DNA from: an uncultured delta proteobacterium
GTDB lineage: Bacteria > Desulfobacterota > Desulfovibrionia > Desulfovibrionales > Desulfovibrionaceae
Length of the DNA stretch: 64,000 nucleotides
NCBI GenBank assembly: GCA_900079685.1
Contig: LT599019.1
Coordinates: forward strand, 592,868-656,867
Direction of reading: 5' to 3'
The position numbers and the translations under genes are program-made. The notes beneath the pieces were generated by a model that was given only the letters and a program-made list of their open reading frames with translations, had not been told where the DNA came from and did no database searches. The first letter of the stretch is position 1; each line of letters opens with the position of its first letter. Shown here piece by piece: positions 34,586 to 42,896 of the stretch.

Positions 34586-35224
34586 ATGCTCGACATTGCG
34601 ACGACGAAGACTTCGACGATCGAGTCCTTCAAGGACGACTCCCGCCATGATGTGGTCATCGTTCTCCCCTACATCACGGAAGACCGCGCGCGCCGCACCC
34701 AGGCGGTCCTCCGGGAAAGGACAAAGCACGGGGGGCTGCTTGTGCTTGCCAACGACGACAAGCGGCTCGGATTCATCGCCACCGCCAACGCCGTCTACGC
34801 CGGAACGCGTTCCGAGTATTTCTGCTACCTGGCTGAAGACGCATTCCCCGGCTACTATTGGCTGGAGTACGCCATGGATACCATGCGGAAATCCGGCGCG
34901 GGGCTGCTCGCGTTCAGCGACGGGCGATTTTTCGGCAGGATCGCGGCCTTCGGCCTGCTCAGACGGGAATGGGCGCAAACGCTCTATGGCGGCCCGTTCT
35001 TCTACCCCGGCTATGCATCGCATTTCGCCGACACGGAACTGTCCGTGATTGCCGCCCAGACCGACTCTCTGGTTTACAACCCCAATGCGATACTGCTTGA
35101 AGTCGACTATGAGAAGCGCCTGCATCCCAACAACGCCGACGATGAAGCACTGTATACCCGCAGGGCGTCCTCCGGCTTTGACGGGAAAATCCCGCCGTTC
35201 CATCCCCAATCCCCTCCAATATAA
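34586..35224 (+). CDS. Glycosyltransferase-like (GT-A fold) protein
   Basis: 212 residues. DVVIVLPYITEDRARRTQAVL at the start and GLLVLANDDKRLGFIATANAV look like the first strands of a family 2-type glycosyltransferase; YLAEDAFPGYYWLEYA supplies a possible metal-binding Asp in place of DxD. No membrane segment. It begins 47 bp after the kinase gene, so could be co-transcribed. The assignment rests on motif likeness alone; substrate unknown. Confidence 0.6.
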   Translation: MLDIATTKTSTIESFKDDSRHDVVIVLPYITEDRARRTQAVLRERTKHGGLLVLANDDKRLGFIATANAVYAGTRSEYFCYLAEDAFPGYYWLEYAMDTMRKSGAGLLAFSDGRFFGRIAAFGLLRREWAQTLYGGPFFYPGYASHFADTELSVIAAQTDSLVYNPNAILLEVDYEKRLHPNNADDEALYTRRASSGFDGKIPPFHPQSPPI

Positions 35225-35573
35225 GTCTTGCGCGGGCAGGCAGCTCATGCCGCCCCCCATTTCGCGCCTGTATAACGCCGTAATGCGCTCTACACTATTG
35301 TAAAAGTGTTATTTTAATAACTACAACAATTTTACTATATTACCTAACTTTATTTTTAGAAATTATTCCTATTAAGAGGGTTTTTTGATTGACAAGGCCA
35401 GTATCTTTTGACACTTTCTAGAAAAATTCCAGATCTCAATACGTCGAGCATTTTCTTGTAATATCGCACAATTACATAAATTCTTATCGCGAGCCGACTG
35501 TCGGCGTAGGGAAAGAATTTTTTTACGCGGAGAGTTGCCGGGCGATGACGGCAGCGCAGCGGAGAGAAGGGCC
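35225..35573. other. AT-rich regulatory region upstream of nrdD
   Basis: No gene is supported. The region is far more AT-rich than its surroundings. An inverted repeat ACACT-n8-AGTGT at 35292-35309 loosely resembles an NrdR box, but is 2 bp longer than the consensus. TTGACA-like elements occur at 35389 and 35408 without a good -10. Confidence 0.45.
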
Positions 35574-37832
35574 ATGCTCGCAGAAATCATAAAAAGAGAC
35601 GGCAAAACCGTTCCTTTTGACTCCACGAAAATTCTGAACGCCATCAGCAAAGCCAATAAAGCCGTCGGCGAAGAGGAAATGACCACCACGGACCTCCTCT
35701 TCGTCACGGAAAAGGTCTGCAAGCGCCTGGAGTCCGAGGGCCTCAAGCACGTCGAGGAAATCCAGGACGTGGTGGAGGATTCCCTCATCCGGTTCGGGTA
35801 CGCCAGGACCGCCAAGGCCTACATCCTGTACCGGGCAGAGCATGCGAAGATCCGCAACGCGGAATCGTACCTGATGGACATATACAAAAGGCTCACCTGG
35901 TCCTCGGCCGGCGAGGAAGACATCAAGCGGGAAAACGCCAATATCGACGGCGATACCGCCATGGGCACCATGCTCAAGTACGGCTCCGAGGGCTCGAAGT
36001 TCTTCATCGACAACCACGTTCTGCCCAAGGACGCCTCCGCCGCGCACGCCAACGGCGATATCCACATCCACGACAAAGATTTTTACATGCTCACCCAGAC
36101 CTGCTGCCAGATCGACCTGATCCCGCTGTTCAGGAACGGGTTTTCCACGGGCCACGGCTATTTGCGCGAGCCCAATTCCATCGAGAGTTATTCCGCCCTC
36201 GGCTGCATCGCCATCCAGGCCAACCAGAACGAGATGCACGGCGGCCAGAGCGTTCCCAATTTCGATTACGCCATGGCCCAGGGCGTGATTAAAACGTTCC
36301 GCAAGGAATACGGCAAAGCCTTTACCACTTACGTGCAGATCAGCCAGAACTGGGATGCCGAAGCCGCCCGCGACACTGCGGACGCCATGCGCGTGGACGT
36401 CGGTTCCGACATCCGCCTGGGCACGGTTGCGACATACGGCAAAGCCCTGGTGCAGTCCGCCTTGCCCGGCCTGAAGGACCTTGCGCAAAAGGCCCACGAA
36501 TACGCCGTCAAAGAAGCCACGGCCGCCACGGACCGCCGCGTGTACCAGTCCATGGAAGCGTTCATCCACAACCTGAACACCATGAACTCGCGGGCCGGGG
36601 CCCAGGTGCCCTTCAGCTCCATCAACTACGGAACCGATACCTCCGCCGAAGGCAGGATGGTGACCCGCAATATCCTGCTCGCGACACAGGCCGGCCTCGG
36701 CAGCGGGGAAACCTCCATTTTCCCGGTCCAGATTTTCAAGGTCAAAGCCGGAGTGAACTACAACCCCGCGGACCCGAACTACGACCTGTTCACCCTTGCC
36801 ATGGCCACCTCCGCCAAGCGGCTGTTCCCCAACTTCAGCTTCCTGGACGCGCCGTTCAACCTGCCCTACTACAAGCCCGGCGATTACAACACCGAAGTCG
36901 GCTACATGGGCTGCCGCACCCGGGTTCTGGGCAACGCGTACGACCCGGACCGCCAGGTCACCTGCGGCAGGGGCAACCTCAGCTTCACCTCGGTCAACCT
37001 CCCCCGCCTGGGCATCGAAGCCGGTGGAAATATAGAGAAATTCTATACGCTGCTGGACGACAGGATCGACCTGGTCTTCCGCCAGTTGCTGCACCGGCTG
37101 AAAATCCAGAGCGCGAAGAAGGTGCGCAATTATCCCTTCCTCATGGGCGAAGGCATCTGGATCGATTCCAAAACACTCTCCTGGGACGATACCATTGAAG
37201 ACGTGCTCAAGCACGGCACGTTGACCATAGGGTTCATCGGCCTGGCCGAAACCCTGGTGGCGCTTATCGGCAAGCACCATGGAGAGAGCGAGGAAGCGCA
37301 AAAACTCGGCCTTGAAATCGTGGGGCACATCCGCAAACGGGCGGACGAAAAGTCGGCGGAAACCAAACTGAATTTTTCCGTCATCGCCACCCCGGCCGAG
37401 GGACTCAGCGGCCGCTTCGTCGCCATTGACCGCAAGCGCTACGGCGTTCTGCCGGGCGTCACGGACAGGGAATACTACACCAACTCCTTCCACGTGCCGG
37501 TGTTTTTCCCGATCCAGGCCTTTAAGAAAATCCGGATTGAGGCGCCCTACCACGCCCTCACCAACGCGGGCCACATCACCTACGTGGAACTTGACGGGGA
37601 CGCCAGCAAGAACCCCGAAGCGTTTGAGGCCGTCATCCGGTACATGCACGACCAGGGCGTGGGCTACGGCTCCATCAACCACCCGCTCGACCGCGACCCG
37701 GTCTGCGGCTACGTCGGCGTCATACACGACGTGTGCCCGCGCTGCGGCAGGCGGGAAGGGGAACCCATCAGCAGGGAAAAGCTGGAGGAACTGCGCCGCA
37801 AACATCCCGGCGTGCCCTCCTGGGAAGAATAA
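35574..37832 (+). CDS. nrdD: Anaerobic (class III) ribonucleoside-triphosphate reductase, catalytic part lacking the glycyl radical domain
   Basis: 752 residues from ATG 35574 (AGAGAAGGG upstream). The N-terminal ATP-cone is ILKRDGKTV-like (IIKRDGKTVPFDSTKILNAI). The barrel has HIHDKDFYMLTQTCCQIDL, an ALGCIAIQANQNEMHGGQS segment and GYMGCRTRVLG with the likely thiyl Cys. The protein ends soon after a Cys-rich segment (CGYVG and CPRCG) that resembles the zinc site. The usual C-terminal RxxGY glycyl radical loop is missing; it is encoded by the next ORF at 37932. It supplies dNTPs anaerobically. See findings. Confidence 0.93.
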   Translation: MLAEIIKRDGKTVPFDSTKILNAISKANKAVGEEEMTTTDLLFVTEKVCKRLESEGLKHVEEIQDVVEDSLIRFGYARTAKAYILYRAEHAKIRNAESYLMDIYKRLTWSSAGEEDIKRENANIDGDTAMGTMLKYGSEGSKFFIDNHVLPKDASAAHANGDIHIHDKDFYMLTQTCCQIDLIPLFRNGFSTGHGYLREPNSIESYSALGCIAIQANQNEMHGGQSVPNFDYAMAQGVIKTFRKEYGKAFTTYVQISQNWDAEAARDTADAMRVDVGSDIRLGTVATYGKALVQSALPGLKDLAQKAHEYAVKEATAATDRRVYQSMEAFIHNLNTMNSRAGAQVPFSSINYGTDTSAEGRMVTRNILLATQAGLGSGETSIFPVQIFKVKAGVNYNPADPNYDLFTLAMATSAKRLFPNFSFLDAPFNLPYYKPGDYNTEVGYMGCRTRVLGNAYDPDRQVTCGRGNLSFTSVNLPRLGIEAGGNIEKFYTLLDDRIDLVFRQLLHRLKIQSAKKVRNYPFLMGEGIWIDSKTLSWDDTIEDVLKHGTLTIGFIGLAETLVALIGKHHGESEEAQKLGLEIVGHIRKRADEKSAETKLNFSVIATPAEGLSGRFVAIDRKRYGVLPGVTDREYYTNSFHVPVFFPIQAFKKIRIEAPYHALTNAGHITYVELDGDASKNPEAFEAVIRYMHDQGVGYGSINHPLDRDPVCGYVGVIHDVCPRCGRREGEPISREKLEELRRKHPGVPSWEE

Positions 37833-37931
37833 ACGGTACGCGCGGCAAACGCGCAACGGCTCTTGATAGGCAACGTCCCGCGCATCCGGGGCGACGGTTA
37901 CAGATGCAGTATCACCTAAGGAGAACGGAAT

Positions 37932-38108
37932 ATGTTGCTTGACCCGAGACGGAACAATGAAAAAGTGGAAGCCGCCGCGCGCAACGTGGGCGCGAACGTC
38001 GGGTTTGAACGCACCCGCCGCATCACCGGGTATCTTGTGGGCACGCTCGACCGTTTCAACAACGCCAAACGCGCCGAGGAAAAAGACCGGGTCAGGCACG
38101 GTGCCTGA
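37932..38108 (+). CDS. Stand-alone glycyl radical domain of class III ribonucleotide reductase
   Basis: 58 residues. Residues 25-57 read FERTRRITGYLVGTLDRFN and an Ala/Lys/Glu-rich end, which is the C-terminal glycyl radical segment of NrdD, with Gly33 in RRITGY as the radical site. It is separated from the nrdD stop by 99 bp and has its own TAAGGAGA at 8-nt spacing before the ATG. Its stop overlaps the GTG start of nrdG by 8 nt. The order (catalytic subunit, radical domain, activase) is what a three-part class III enzyme would need. It plausibly docks onto NrdD, like GrcA on damaged pyruvate formate-lyase. Confidence 0.88.
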   Translation: MLLDPRRNNEKVEAAARNVGANVGFERTRRITGYLVGTLDRFNNAKRAEEKDRVRHGA

Positions 38109-38592
38109 GATCAGGCTCGGCGGCATCCAGGAAGAATCCATCGTTGACGGGCCGGGGCTGCGCTTTGTCGTCTTCACCCAAGGCTGCCCGCACCGCTGCG
38201 CGGGGTGCCATAACCCCGAAACCCACGACCCGGCGGGCGGCTTTACAATGGATACGCGGGTTCTTCTGGAACGGTTCGGGCAGAACCCGCTCCTGTCCGG
38301 AATAACCTTTTCCGGCGGCGAGCCGTTCATGCAGGCGGCCCCCCTGGCCGCGATAGCGCGGGAAGTCAAAACCGGCGGCAAAACCGTGGTGGTATACACG
38401 GGCTATACTCTGGAAGCGCTCCTCGCCCGCGCCGACACCGCCGCCCGCGACCTCCTGGCCCTGACGGACCTCTTGATCGACGGGCCGTATGTCGAATCCC
38501 TGCGGGACCTTGATCTGACCTTCAGGGGAAGTTCCAACCAGCGCATTCTGGATACCGGCGCCATTGCCCGCGCCATGCGCATCCCGGCCTGA
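38101..38592 (+). CDS. nrdG: Anaerobic ribonucleotide reductase activating protein (radical SAM)
   Basis: 163 residues from GTG 38101 (MPEIRLGGIQEESIVDGPG). CPHRCAGCHNPETHD holds the CxxxCxxC cluster motif and TFSGGEPFMQ the SAM-binding GGE. LTDLLIDGPYVESLRD and FRGSSNQRILD are typical of NrdG. It generates the glycyl radical; here on a separate small protein. The start overlaps the upstream ORF, so translation is coupled. Confidence 0.93.
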   Translation: MPEIRLGGIQEESIVDGPGLRFVVFTQGCPHRCAGCHNPETHDPAGGFTMDTRVLLERFGQNPLLSGITFSGGEPFMQAAPLAAIAREVKTGGKTVVVYTGYTLEALLARADTAARDLLALTDLLIDGPYVESLRDLDLTFRGSSNQRILDTGAIARAMRIPA

Positions 38593-38599
38593 ACATCCG

Positions 38600-38657
38600 C
38601 AAGCCGGGCGGATCATGCCGCCATGCCATTACGGCTTGCCCAACAGCCGCTTTTTTT
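38600..38657 (+). terminator. Probable terminator after nrdG
   Basis: CAAGCCG pairs with CGGCTTG around an inner GGCGG/CCGCC stem, with a run of seven T about 11 nt after the outer stem; the distance to the T-run makes it imperfect. Confidence 0.4.
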
Positions 38658-38698
38658 CTATTTTCAGGAAACACCGGACAACACCACAGGAGTTCCGC

Positions 38699-39100
38699 TT
38701 GGCCAACGCCCTGAAAGATATGACTCACGACGAATTTCTGGCATTTTCACGGACGCCCGAGGGGAAAAACGTCTCCCTCAATACCGGCGCGGCACTTGGC
38801 CTGTGCCGGAGCGGGGCAATCCCGACCAAAGCGCCGCTCGCCTGGCTGAGCCTTTTTTGGCTCTCCCTTATCAGCATCCCCTGCATTTACTTCTGGTCGG
38901 ATTTGCGGTTCATCGCGATCAGCATTTTTCTGGCCTGGCTCGGCGCGCGGCGGTCCAAACGCGCGGCAATCGCGGCCACCTGGCGGGAAGTGAAGGGCAC
39001 GGGAAAACTGAACGCGGACCAGCAAAAAGAAGTTTACGGCGTGCTTGTCCAGCGCGACTGGCTCTACCTGCCGACACCCGACGAGACCAGATTCGGGTAG
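38699..39100 (+). CDS. Small membrane protein of unknown function
   Basis: 133 residues from TTG 38699, preferred because CAGGAG lies 8 nt upstream; an ATG at 38720 is possible. Two close hydrophobic segments, PLAWLSLFWLSLISIPCIYFW and a second near residues 72-84, sit mid-protein and a basic RRSKR follows. The C-terminal half is soluble with NADQQKEVYGVLVQRDWLYL. Family not recognised. It is 8 bp before the next gene, which also encodes a membrane-anchored protein. Confidence 0.65.
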   Translation: MANALKDMTHDEFLAFSRTPEGKNVSLNTGAALGLCRSGAIPTKAPLAWLSLFWLSLISIPCIYFWSDLRFIAISIFLAWLGARRSKRAAIAATWREVKGTGKLNADQQKEVYGVLVQRDWLYLPTPDETRFG

Positions 39101-39108
39101 GATCCGTC

Positions 39109-39936
39109 ATGCAGCACGCCCGCGTCACCCCGGCCATCCTCCTGGCCCTCCTCCTGTTCGCCGCGACGGCCGCCTGGGCCGCGCCCGGAGCGGACGCCCA
39201 AACGCGCGCCCCCGCGCCCGGGGATGCCCCGGTTCCCATCGCGCCGTTCCCTGCCGCGCCCAAGGGGGAAGTGCTCGTGGGGGGCTCCTTCTTCTCCCTG
39301 ACGACGCCTGAAGGGTATGTGCTGGCCGACGAAGAGGATTACGGCAACTTCCTCGAAAACACCTATGATTCCCTGGAAGCGGTGGGCATGACGCTCCAGG
39401 CGGCGTACATTCCCGAAAACATCGACATGCGCGCCAGGAAGGACCCTTCCACCACCGTGGACAAGTATCTCGCGGTGATGACGTATGACGATCTCGACAA
39501 AGAGATCATCACGCCCAAGGTGTTCGAGGAAATGCAGGCCACGTTCCGTGCAAACCCGGATATGCTCGGCAAGGAATCCTCCCCCGGCACCGCCGCCGCT
39601 CCCCGGCGTATCGGCCCCCTGGCCATGACCGGCACGGCCGTTTTTTACAGTTTCCGGACGCAGAACGACGAAGGCAAGGCCGTCGGCGGCGCCATGGCCC
39701 TCGTGCACACGGAAAAGACCCTTGTGTACGTCTGCCTGTATGCGCTGACGGGAAAATCCGAGGCAGAGACCGTCGAGGCGCTCAGGGCCGAGCTGCCGGG
39801 CGTTGTCGCGGGCCTTGCCATCCCGCCCCCGGATACCCGCGACGGCAAGCCCTTTATCTACGCCGGGCTGGCGTGCCTTCTCTTCGCCTTCCTTTTGGGA
39901 CTCTTCTTTCTCTTCCGCGAGCGGAAAGCGCCGTAA
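39109..39936 (+). CDS. Secreted, C-terminally membrane-anchored protein of unknown function
   Basis: 275 residues. A signal peptide (AILLALLLFAATAAWA) ends near residue 25, a Pro/Ala-rich linker follows, then a globular periplasmic domain of about 190 residues and a C-terminal membrane helix (IYAGLACLLFAFLLGLFFLF) with a basic end. This predicts an inner-membrane anchor with a periplasmic domain. Family not recognised. Closely follows the small membrane protein gene. Confidence 0.65.
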   Translation: MQHARVTPAILLALLLFAATAAWAAPGADAQTRAPAPGDAPVPIAPFPAAPKGEVLVGGSFFSLTTPEGYVLADEEDYGNFLENTYDSLEAVGMTLQAAYIPENIDMRARKDPSTTVDKYLAVMTYDDLDKEIITPKVFEEMQATFRANPDMLGKESSPGTAAAPRRIGPLAMTGTAVFYSFRTQNDEGKAVGGAMALVHTEKTLVYVCLYALTGKSEAETVEALRAELPGVVAGLAIPPPDTRDGKPFIYAGLACLLFAFLLGLFFLFRERKAP

Positions 39937-41121
39937 TCATCCCCGCTTCGGCACATAGGCCAGCGTCAGGGCGACAATCCCCGCGGAAAGCGCCATCCCC
40001 AGATAAAACCCCCAGGGAATGCCCCGCGTCACCATGATGAAGCCGAAAGTCACGGGCGCAAGCGTCTGCCCGATCCGCAGCAGCATGCCGTTCGCGGCCA
40101 TGACAGAGGCCCGCTGGGCCGGAGTCGCGGCTGCCAGCAACTGCGCCTGCACGTTGGGAATAATCAGCCCCTGGCCCATGCCGTACGCCAGAATGGGGAG
40201 GATGGCCCACCATAGCCCCGGCACGTTGATGACGGCGGCGAGACTTGCCACGTACAGGACCTGGCTGAACAGCAAAAGGCCGCGCGGGGTGAACCTGCCG
40301 TACAGCCTGCCGAGTTGGGAGGCCGTCAGGGCCGCCCCGACGGAGGAAAAGGCCATGACCAGGCCGATGGCGGCGGGACTCGCGTGGAAATAGGCGTCCG
40401 CCAGCACGGGAAAACTGGTGATGATCGGCCCGTAGAGCAGCACGAAGGTCAGGCCGGTTATGCCCAAAAGCCCCACGATGCGGCGGGTGTGAAAAATACG
40501 GCTGATCTCGGCGACATACTCGCGGCAGGTCCCGGCGGAGCCGGGGTTGGCGAGGGGCGTTTTCAGCGCGACGTAGAGCACGGGCAGCGCGAGCAGCGGC
40601 AGCAGAAAGGGGTAGCGCCAGTCAAAAACGGCCAGCGCCCCGCCGAGACTGGGATAAATGGCCGTTCCCACGCTCAGGATGGTAACGTTGTACCCGATAA
40701 GGGTCGACATGGTCCTGCCGGACCAGGTATCCGCTATGATCGTGGTATTGAGGACCCCGAGCGGAGCGGCGCCGATACCCTGCACAAACCGGAAGAACAG
40801 CAGCATCTCGAAACTGCCGGCAAACGCGCAGGCCGCCCCGGCAAAGCAGAACAGGGAAAGGGAAGGCACGAGTACCGCCCTGCGCCCGAACCTGTCCGCC
40901 AGAAGGCCCGCGAAAAGCGTAAACACAACGCCCGGCAGGGTGAATACCGTGATGACGAGACTGGCCTTGGCGACACTGATGCCGAACACCTTGGCGAGAG
41001 CCGGCACCATGGGCATGATGCCCGAAACCCCCAACACCATGCTCATCGTGGCCCCGAAGGCCAGAACAAGAACGCGCCGCCCGTGGACGGTCGAGGGCGG
41101 CGCGAATGTCTCCGTTTTCAT
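39937..41121 (-). CDS. MFS transporter
   Basis: 394 residues with twelve predicted membrane helices. The loop between helices 2 and 3, GLLADRFGRRAVLVPSL, is the MFS motif A, and a basic central loop separates two halves. Resembles the drug/metabolite exporter branch (LVLAFGATMSMVLGVSGIMPMVPAL at helix 1). Substrate unknown. Convergent with the preceding gene; the stops abut. Confidence 0.88.
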   Translation of the reverse strand: MKTETFAPPSTVHGRRVLVLAFGATMSMVLGVSGIMPMVPALAKVFGISVAKASLVITVFTLPGVVFTLFAGLLADRFGRRAVLVPSLSLFCFAGAACAFAGSFEMLLFFRFVQGIGAAPLGVLNTTIIADTWSGRTMSTLIGYNVTILSVGTAIYPSLGGALAVFDWRYPFLLPLLALPVLYVALKTPLANPGSAGTCREYVAEISRIFHTRRIVGLLGITGLTFVLLYGPIITSFPVLADAYFHASPAAIGLVMAFSSVGAALTASQLGRLYGRFTPRGLLLFSQVLYVASLAAVINVPGLWWAILPILAYGMGQGLIIPNVQAQLLAAATPAQRASVMAANGMLLRIGQTLAPVTFGFIMVTRGIPWGFYLGMALSAGIVALTLAYVPKRG

Positions 41122-41261
41122 GCTCCACCATTACTGGTGTGCCGTAATTTTGTCAAAGCAGCCGCATAGGTAAAACGCCGGTTTCAGCAAACCGGCGGCA
41201 GGCCCGGACGCGCCGGTAAAATACCCTTCCGGGCCGCGCGCTGTTTCTCGCCGCGAGAGGG

Positions 41262-41987
41262 TTATTCCATCCAGATGAGCGCCATCTGCCGCCCGGCATC
41301 TTTCCGGCGGTGGGAGAAAAAGAGGGAGTTCAGGGAATAGGTGCACAAGTCGAGACTGAAAATGTTCTGCGACTTGAGCCCGGCCTCGCTGAGCTGGCGG
41401 CGGGTCAGGGACCAGAGGTCCACGCAGTGGCTGGCCGGGTCGTACCAGGGGGCGAAAACGGGCGGCCATTCCCGGCGGAAATTGACGAATTCCGCGTACC
41501 CCAGGCTGGGGCCGCGCACGGCGCGCACCTCCGCCGGGTCAAGGGCATGGTCCAGGCAAAAGGCGGCCACCGCCGTCTGGACGAGGCGCAAAACGTTCCC
41601 CCGCCACCCTACATGAACGGCGGCCACGTGGCCGGCGGGATGCGCCAGCAAAAGACCCTGGCAGTCCGCCGTCTTGATGCACAGGGCGTGCCGTTTACGG
41701 CCTGTCGCGTGCCCGTCCGCCTCGACGGGCGGCAGCTGGTCGACCGGGGTCGGCTCGGGTTCCTTGATAAAAGTGTCTCCATGGATCTGCTGCAGTTCCG
41801 ACCAGGAATCGACGCCCAGTCTCTCAAACAGGGACTTCCTGGCCGCTACGGCCGTCTCCCGTTCCTCACCTTCCCGTTCGTGCAGGGAAAGGTTGCCCGC
41901 GAACCGGGTCGTGAACACGCACCGGACGTTGGGAAGAGACGGAAACGCAAAAGGAATGCATCCGGCATCATCAAGCATTACAGCCAC
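41262..41987 (-). CDS. pgeF: Laccase-domain (PgeF/YfiH family) purine nucleoside phosphorylase-like protein
   Basis: 241 residues from GTG 41987, chosen because GGAGGG stands 7 nt upstream; an ATG lies three codons later. QQIHGDTF, IKTADCQGLLL and VHVGWRGNVLR hold the Cys and His metal ligands of the family. Relatives act on adenosine/inosine and clear misincorporated peptidoglycan residues. Overlaps the stop of the 5-formyl-THF cyclo-ligase gene by 10 nt. Confidence 0.88.
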   Translation of the reverse strand: MAVMLDDAGCIPFAFPSLPNVRCVFTTRFAGNLSLHEREGEERETAVAARKSLFERLGVDSWSELQQIHGDTFIKEPEPTPVDQLPPVEADGHATGRKRHALCIKTADCQGLLLAHPAGHVAAVHVGWRGNVLRLVQTAVAAFCLDHALDPAEVRAVRGPSLGYAEFVNFRREWPPVFAPWYDPASHCVDLWSLTRRQLSEAGLKSQNIFSLDLCTYSLNSLFFSHRRKDAGRQMALIWME

Positions 41988-42559
41988 GTAAGACCCTCCT
42001 CGGTCGCAACGGCGTGCATGGGGGCATCCCACACTTCCGCCGGCAGGGCATCCACGATTTGGAACGCATAGGCAAGCCCGATGCGGATGGTGTCCTGCAT
42101 TGAATTTTGAGCGAACAACCTGTCGTAATAGCCGCCGCCGGTGCCGAGGCGGTGCCCGTCCCTGTCAAAGGCCAGGCCCGGCACGATGATGATCCCCGGA
42201 ACCCAGATTTCCTCCGGCGGCAGGGGGCATGTCGCGGCAGCGGGCTCGGGAATGCCGAACCGGCTCTCTACCAGCGTCTGGCCGCTGAGGCAGGGCAAAA
42301 GGCACATGACTCCGGGGGTATGCGGCGGCGTATACGGAATGAGCACTTCCTTGCCCGCTTTCCAGGCGGCGTCGGCCAGAAGAGCCGTGTCCATCTCCCG
42401 GCGGACGGCCATGTACAGGCCGACGGAGGACGCGGCGGTCCATTCCGCGGAGGCGAGGATATGCCGCTGCGCCTTGAGCGAGCGTTCAAAAACGTCCTTC
42501 TCCGTCAAGGCGCGCCGTTTGGCGCGCATGAGTTCCCGCAGGGCGGCTTTTTCCGGCAT
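41978..42559 (-). CDS. 5-formyltetrahydrofolate cyclo-ligase
   Basis: 193 residues from ATG 42559 with AAGGAGAT upstream. N-terminal KAALRELMRAKRRALT, the VPGLAFDRDGHRLGTGGGYYDRL ATP/folate site and YAFQIVDALPAEVWDAPM are typical. It converts 5-formyl-THF to methenyl-THF. Likely co-transcribed with the downstream laccase-domain gene. Confidence 0.92.
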   Translation of the reverse strand: MPEKAALRELMRAKRRALTEKDVFERSLKAQRHILASAEWTAASSVGLYMAVRREMDTALLADAAWKAGKEVLIPYTPPHTPGVMCLLPCLSGQTLVESRFGIPEPAAATCPLPPEEIWVPGIIIVPGLAFDRDGHRLGTGGGYYDRLFAQNSMQDTIRIGLAYAFQIVDALPAEVWDAPMHAVATEEGLTWL

Positions 42560-42896
42560 GGGCGATCTCCTTAACCGCACAGTACGGGGATTCTTGCCCC
42601 CTGCCAAGGGAGAAGCGTTTTGGGCGGCGGGGCCGGATACGTCCTTATCCGCGAGCTCCGGCGCGCTTTGCTTGGCGGGCGCAGGTCCGTCAGTACGTCA
42701 TAGCCGCATCGCGCACGCGCCGTCCAGTATAGTTTGTTTTCAATAACGCCCGCGCGCCGGTGACGGCGCCGGGCCGCCTCCTCCCTCACGTCTTGCTTTC
42801 TTGCGTTATTTGGATACATTCGTCCGGCGAGGTAACGATACCCTCCGATATTTCCGCCGGGCATTCCGCCGCAAAAGCGGCTTAAGGATACATGGG
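42560..42896. other. Intergenic region between divergent genes
   Basis: 337 bp between the cyclo-ligase gene (minus) and the dehydratase activase gene (plus). A TATACT -10-like box lies on the minus strand near 42727-42732. I found no gene. A 6S RNA is often encoded beside cyclo-ligase genes, but I could not identify its conserved features. Confidence 0.4.

Noticed and set aside
35292-35309. NrdR box upstream of nrdD
   Set aside because: Inverted repeat ACACT/AGTGT is present but the length and centre differ from the consensus and no second box was found at the usual distance.
37832-37932. Recent frameshift or stop mutation splitting nrdD
   Set aside because: The parts are separated by about 100 bp with a good ribosome-binding site for the second ORF and coupling to nrdG, which points to a stable arrangement instead of a fresh lesion.
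35523-38399. 958-codon minus-strand ORF opposite nrdD
   Set aside because: Antisense frame of a high-GC gene; no family resemblance, while the plus strand encodes clear NrdD motifs.
42560-42896. 6S RNA gene beside the 5-formyl-THF cyclo-ligase gene
   Set aside because: Synteny is common in proteobacteria, and a -10-like box exists, but I found neither the long interrupted hairpin nor conserved 6S sequence blocks.
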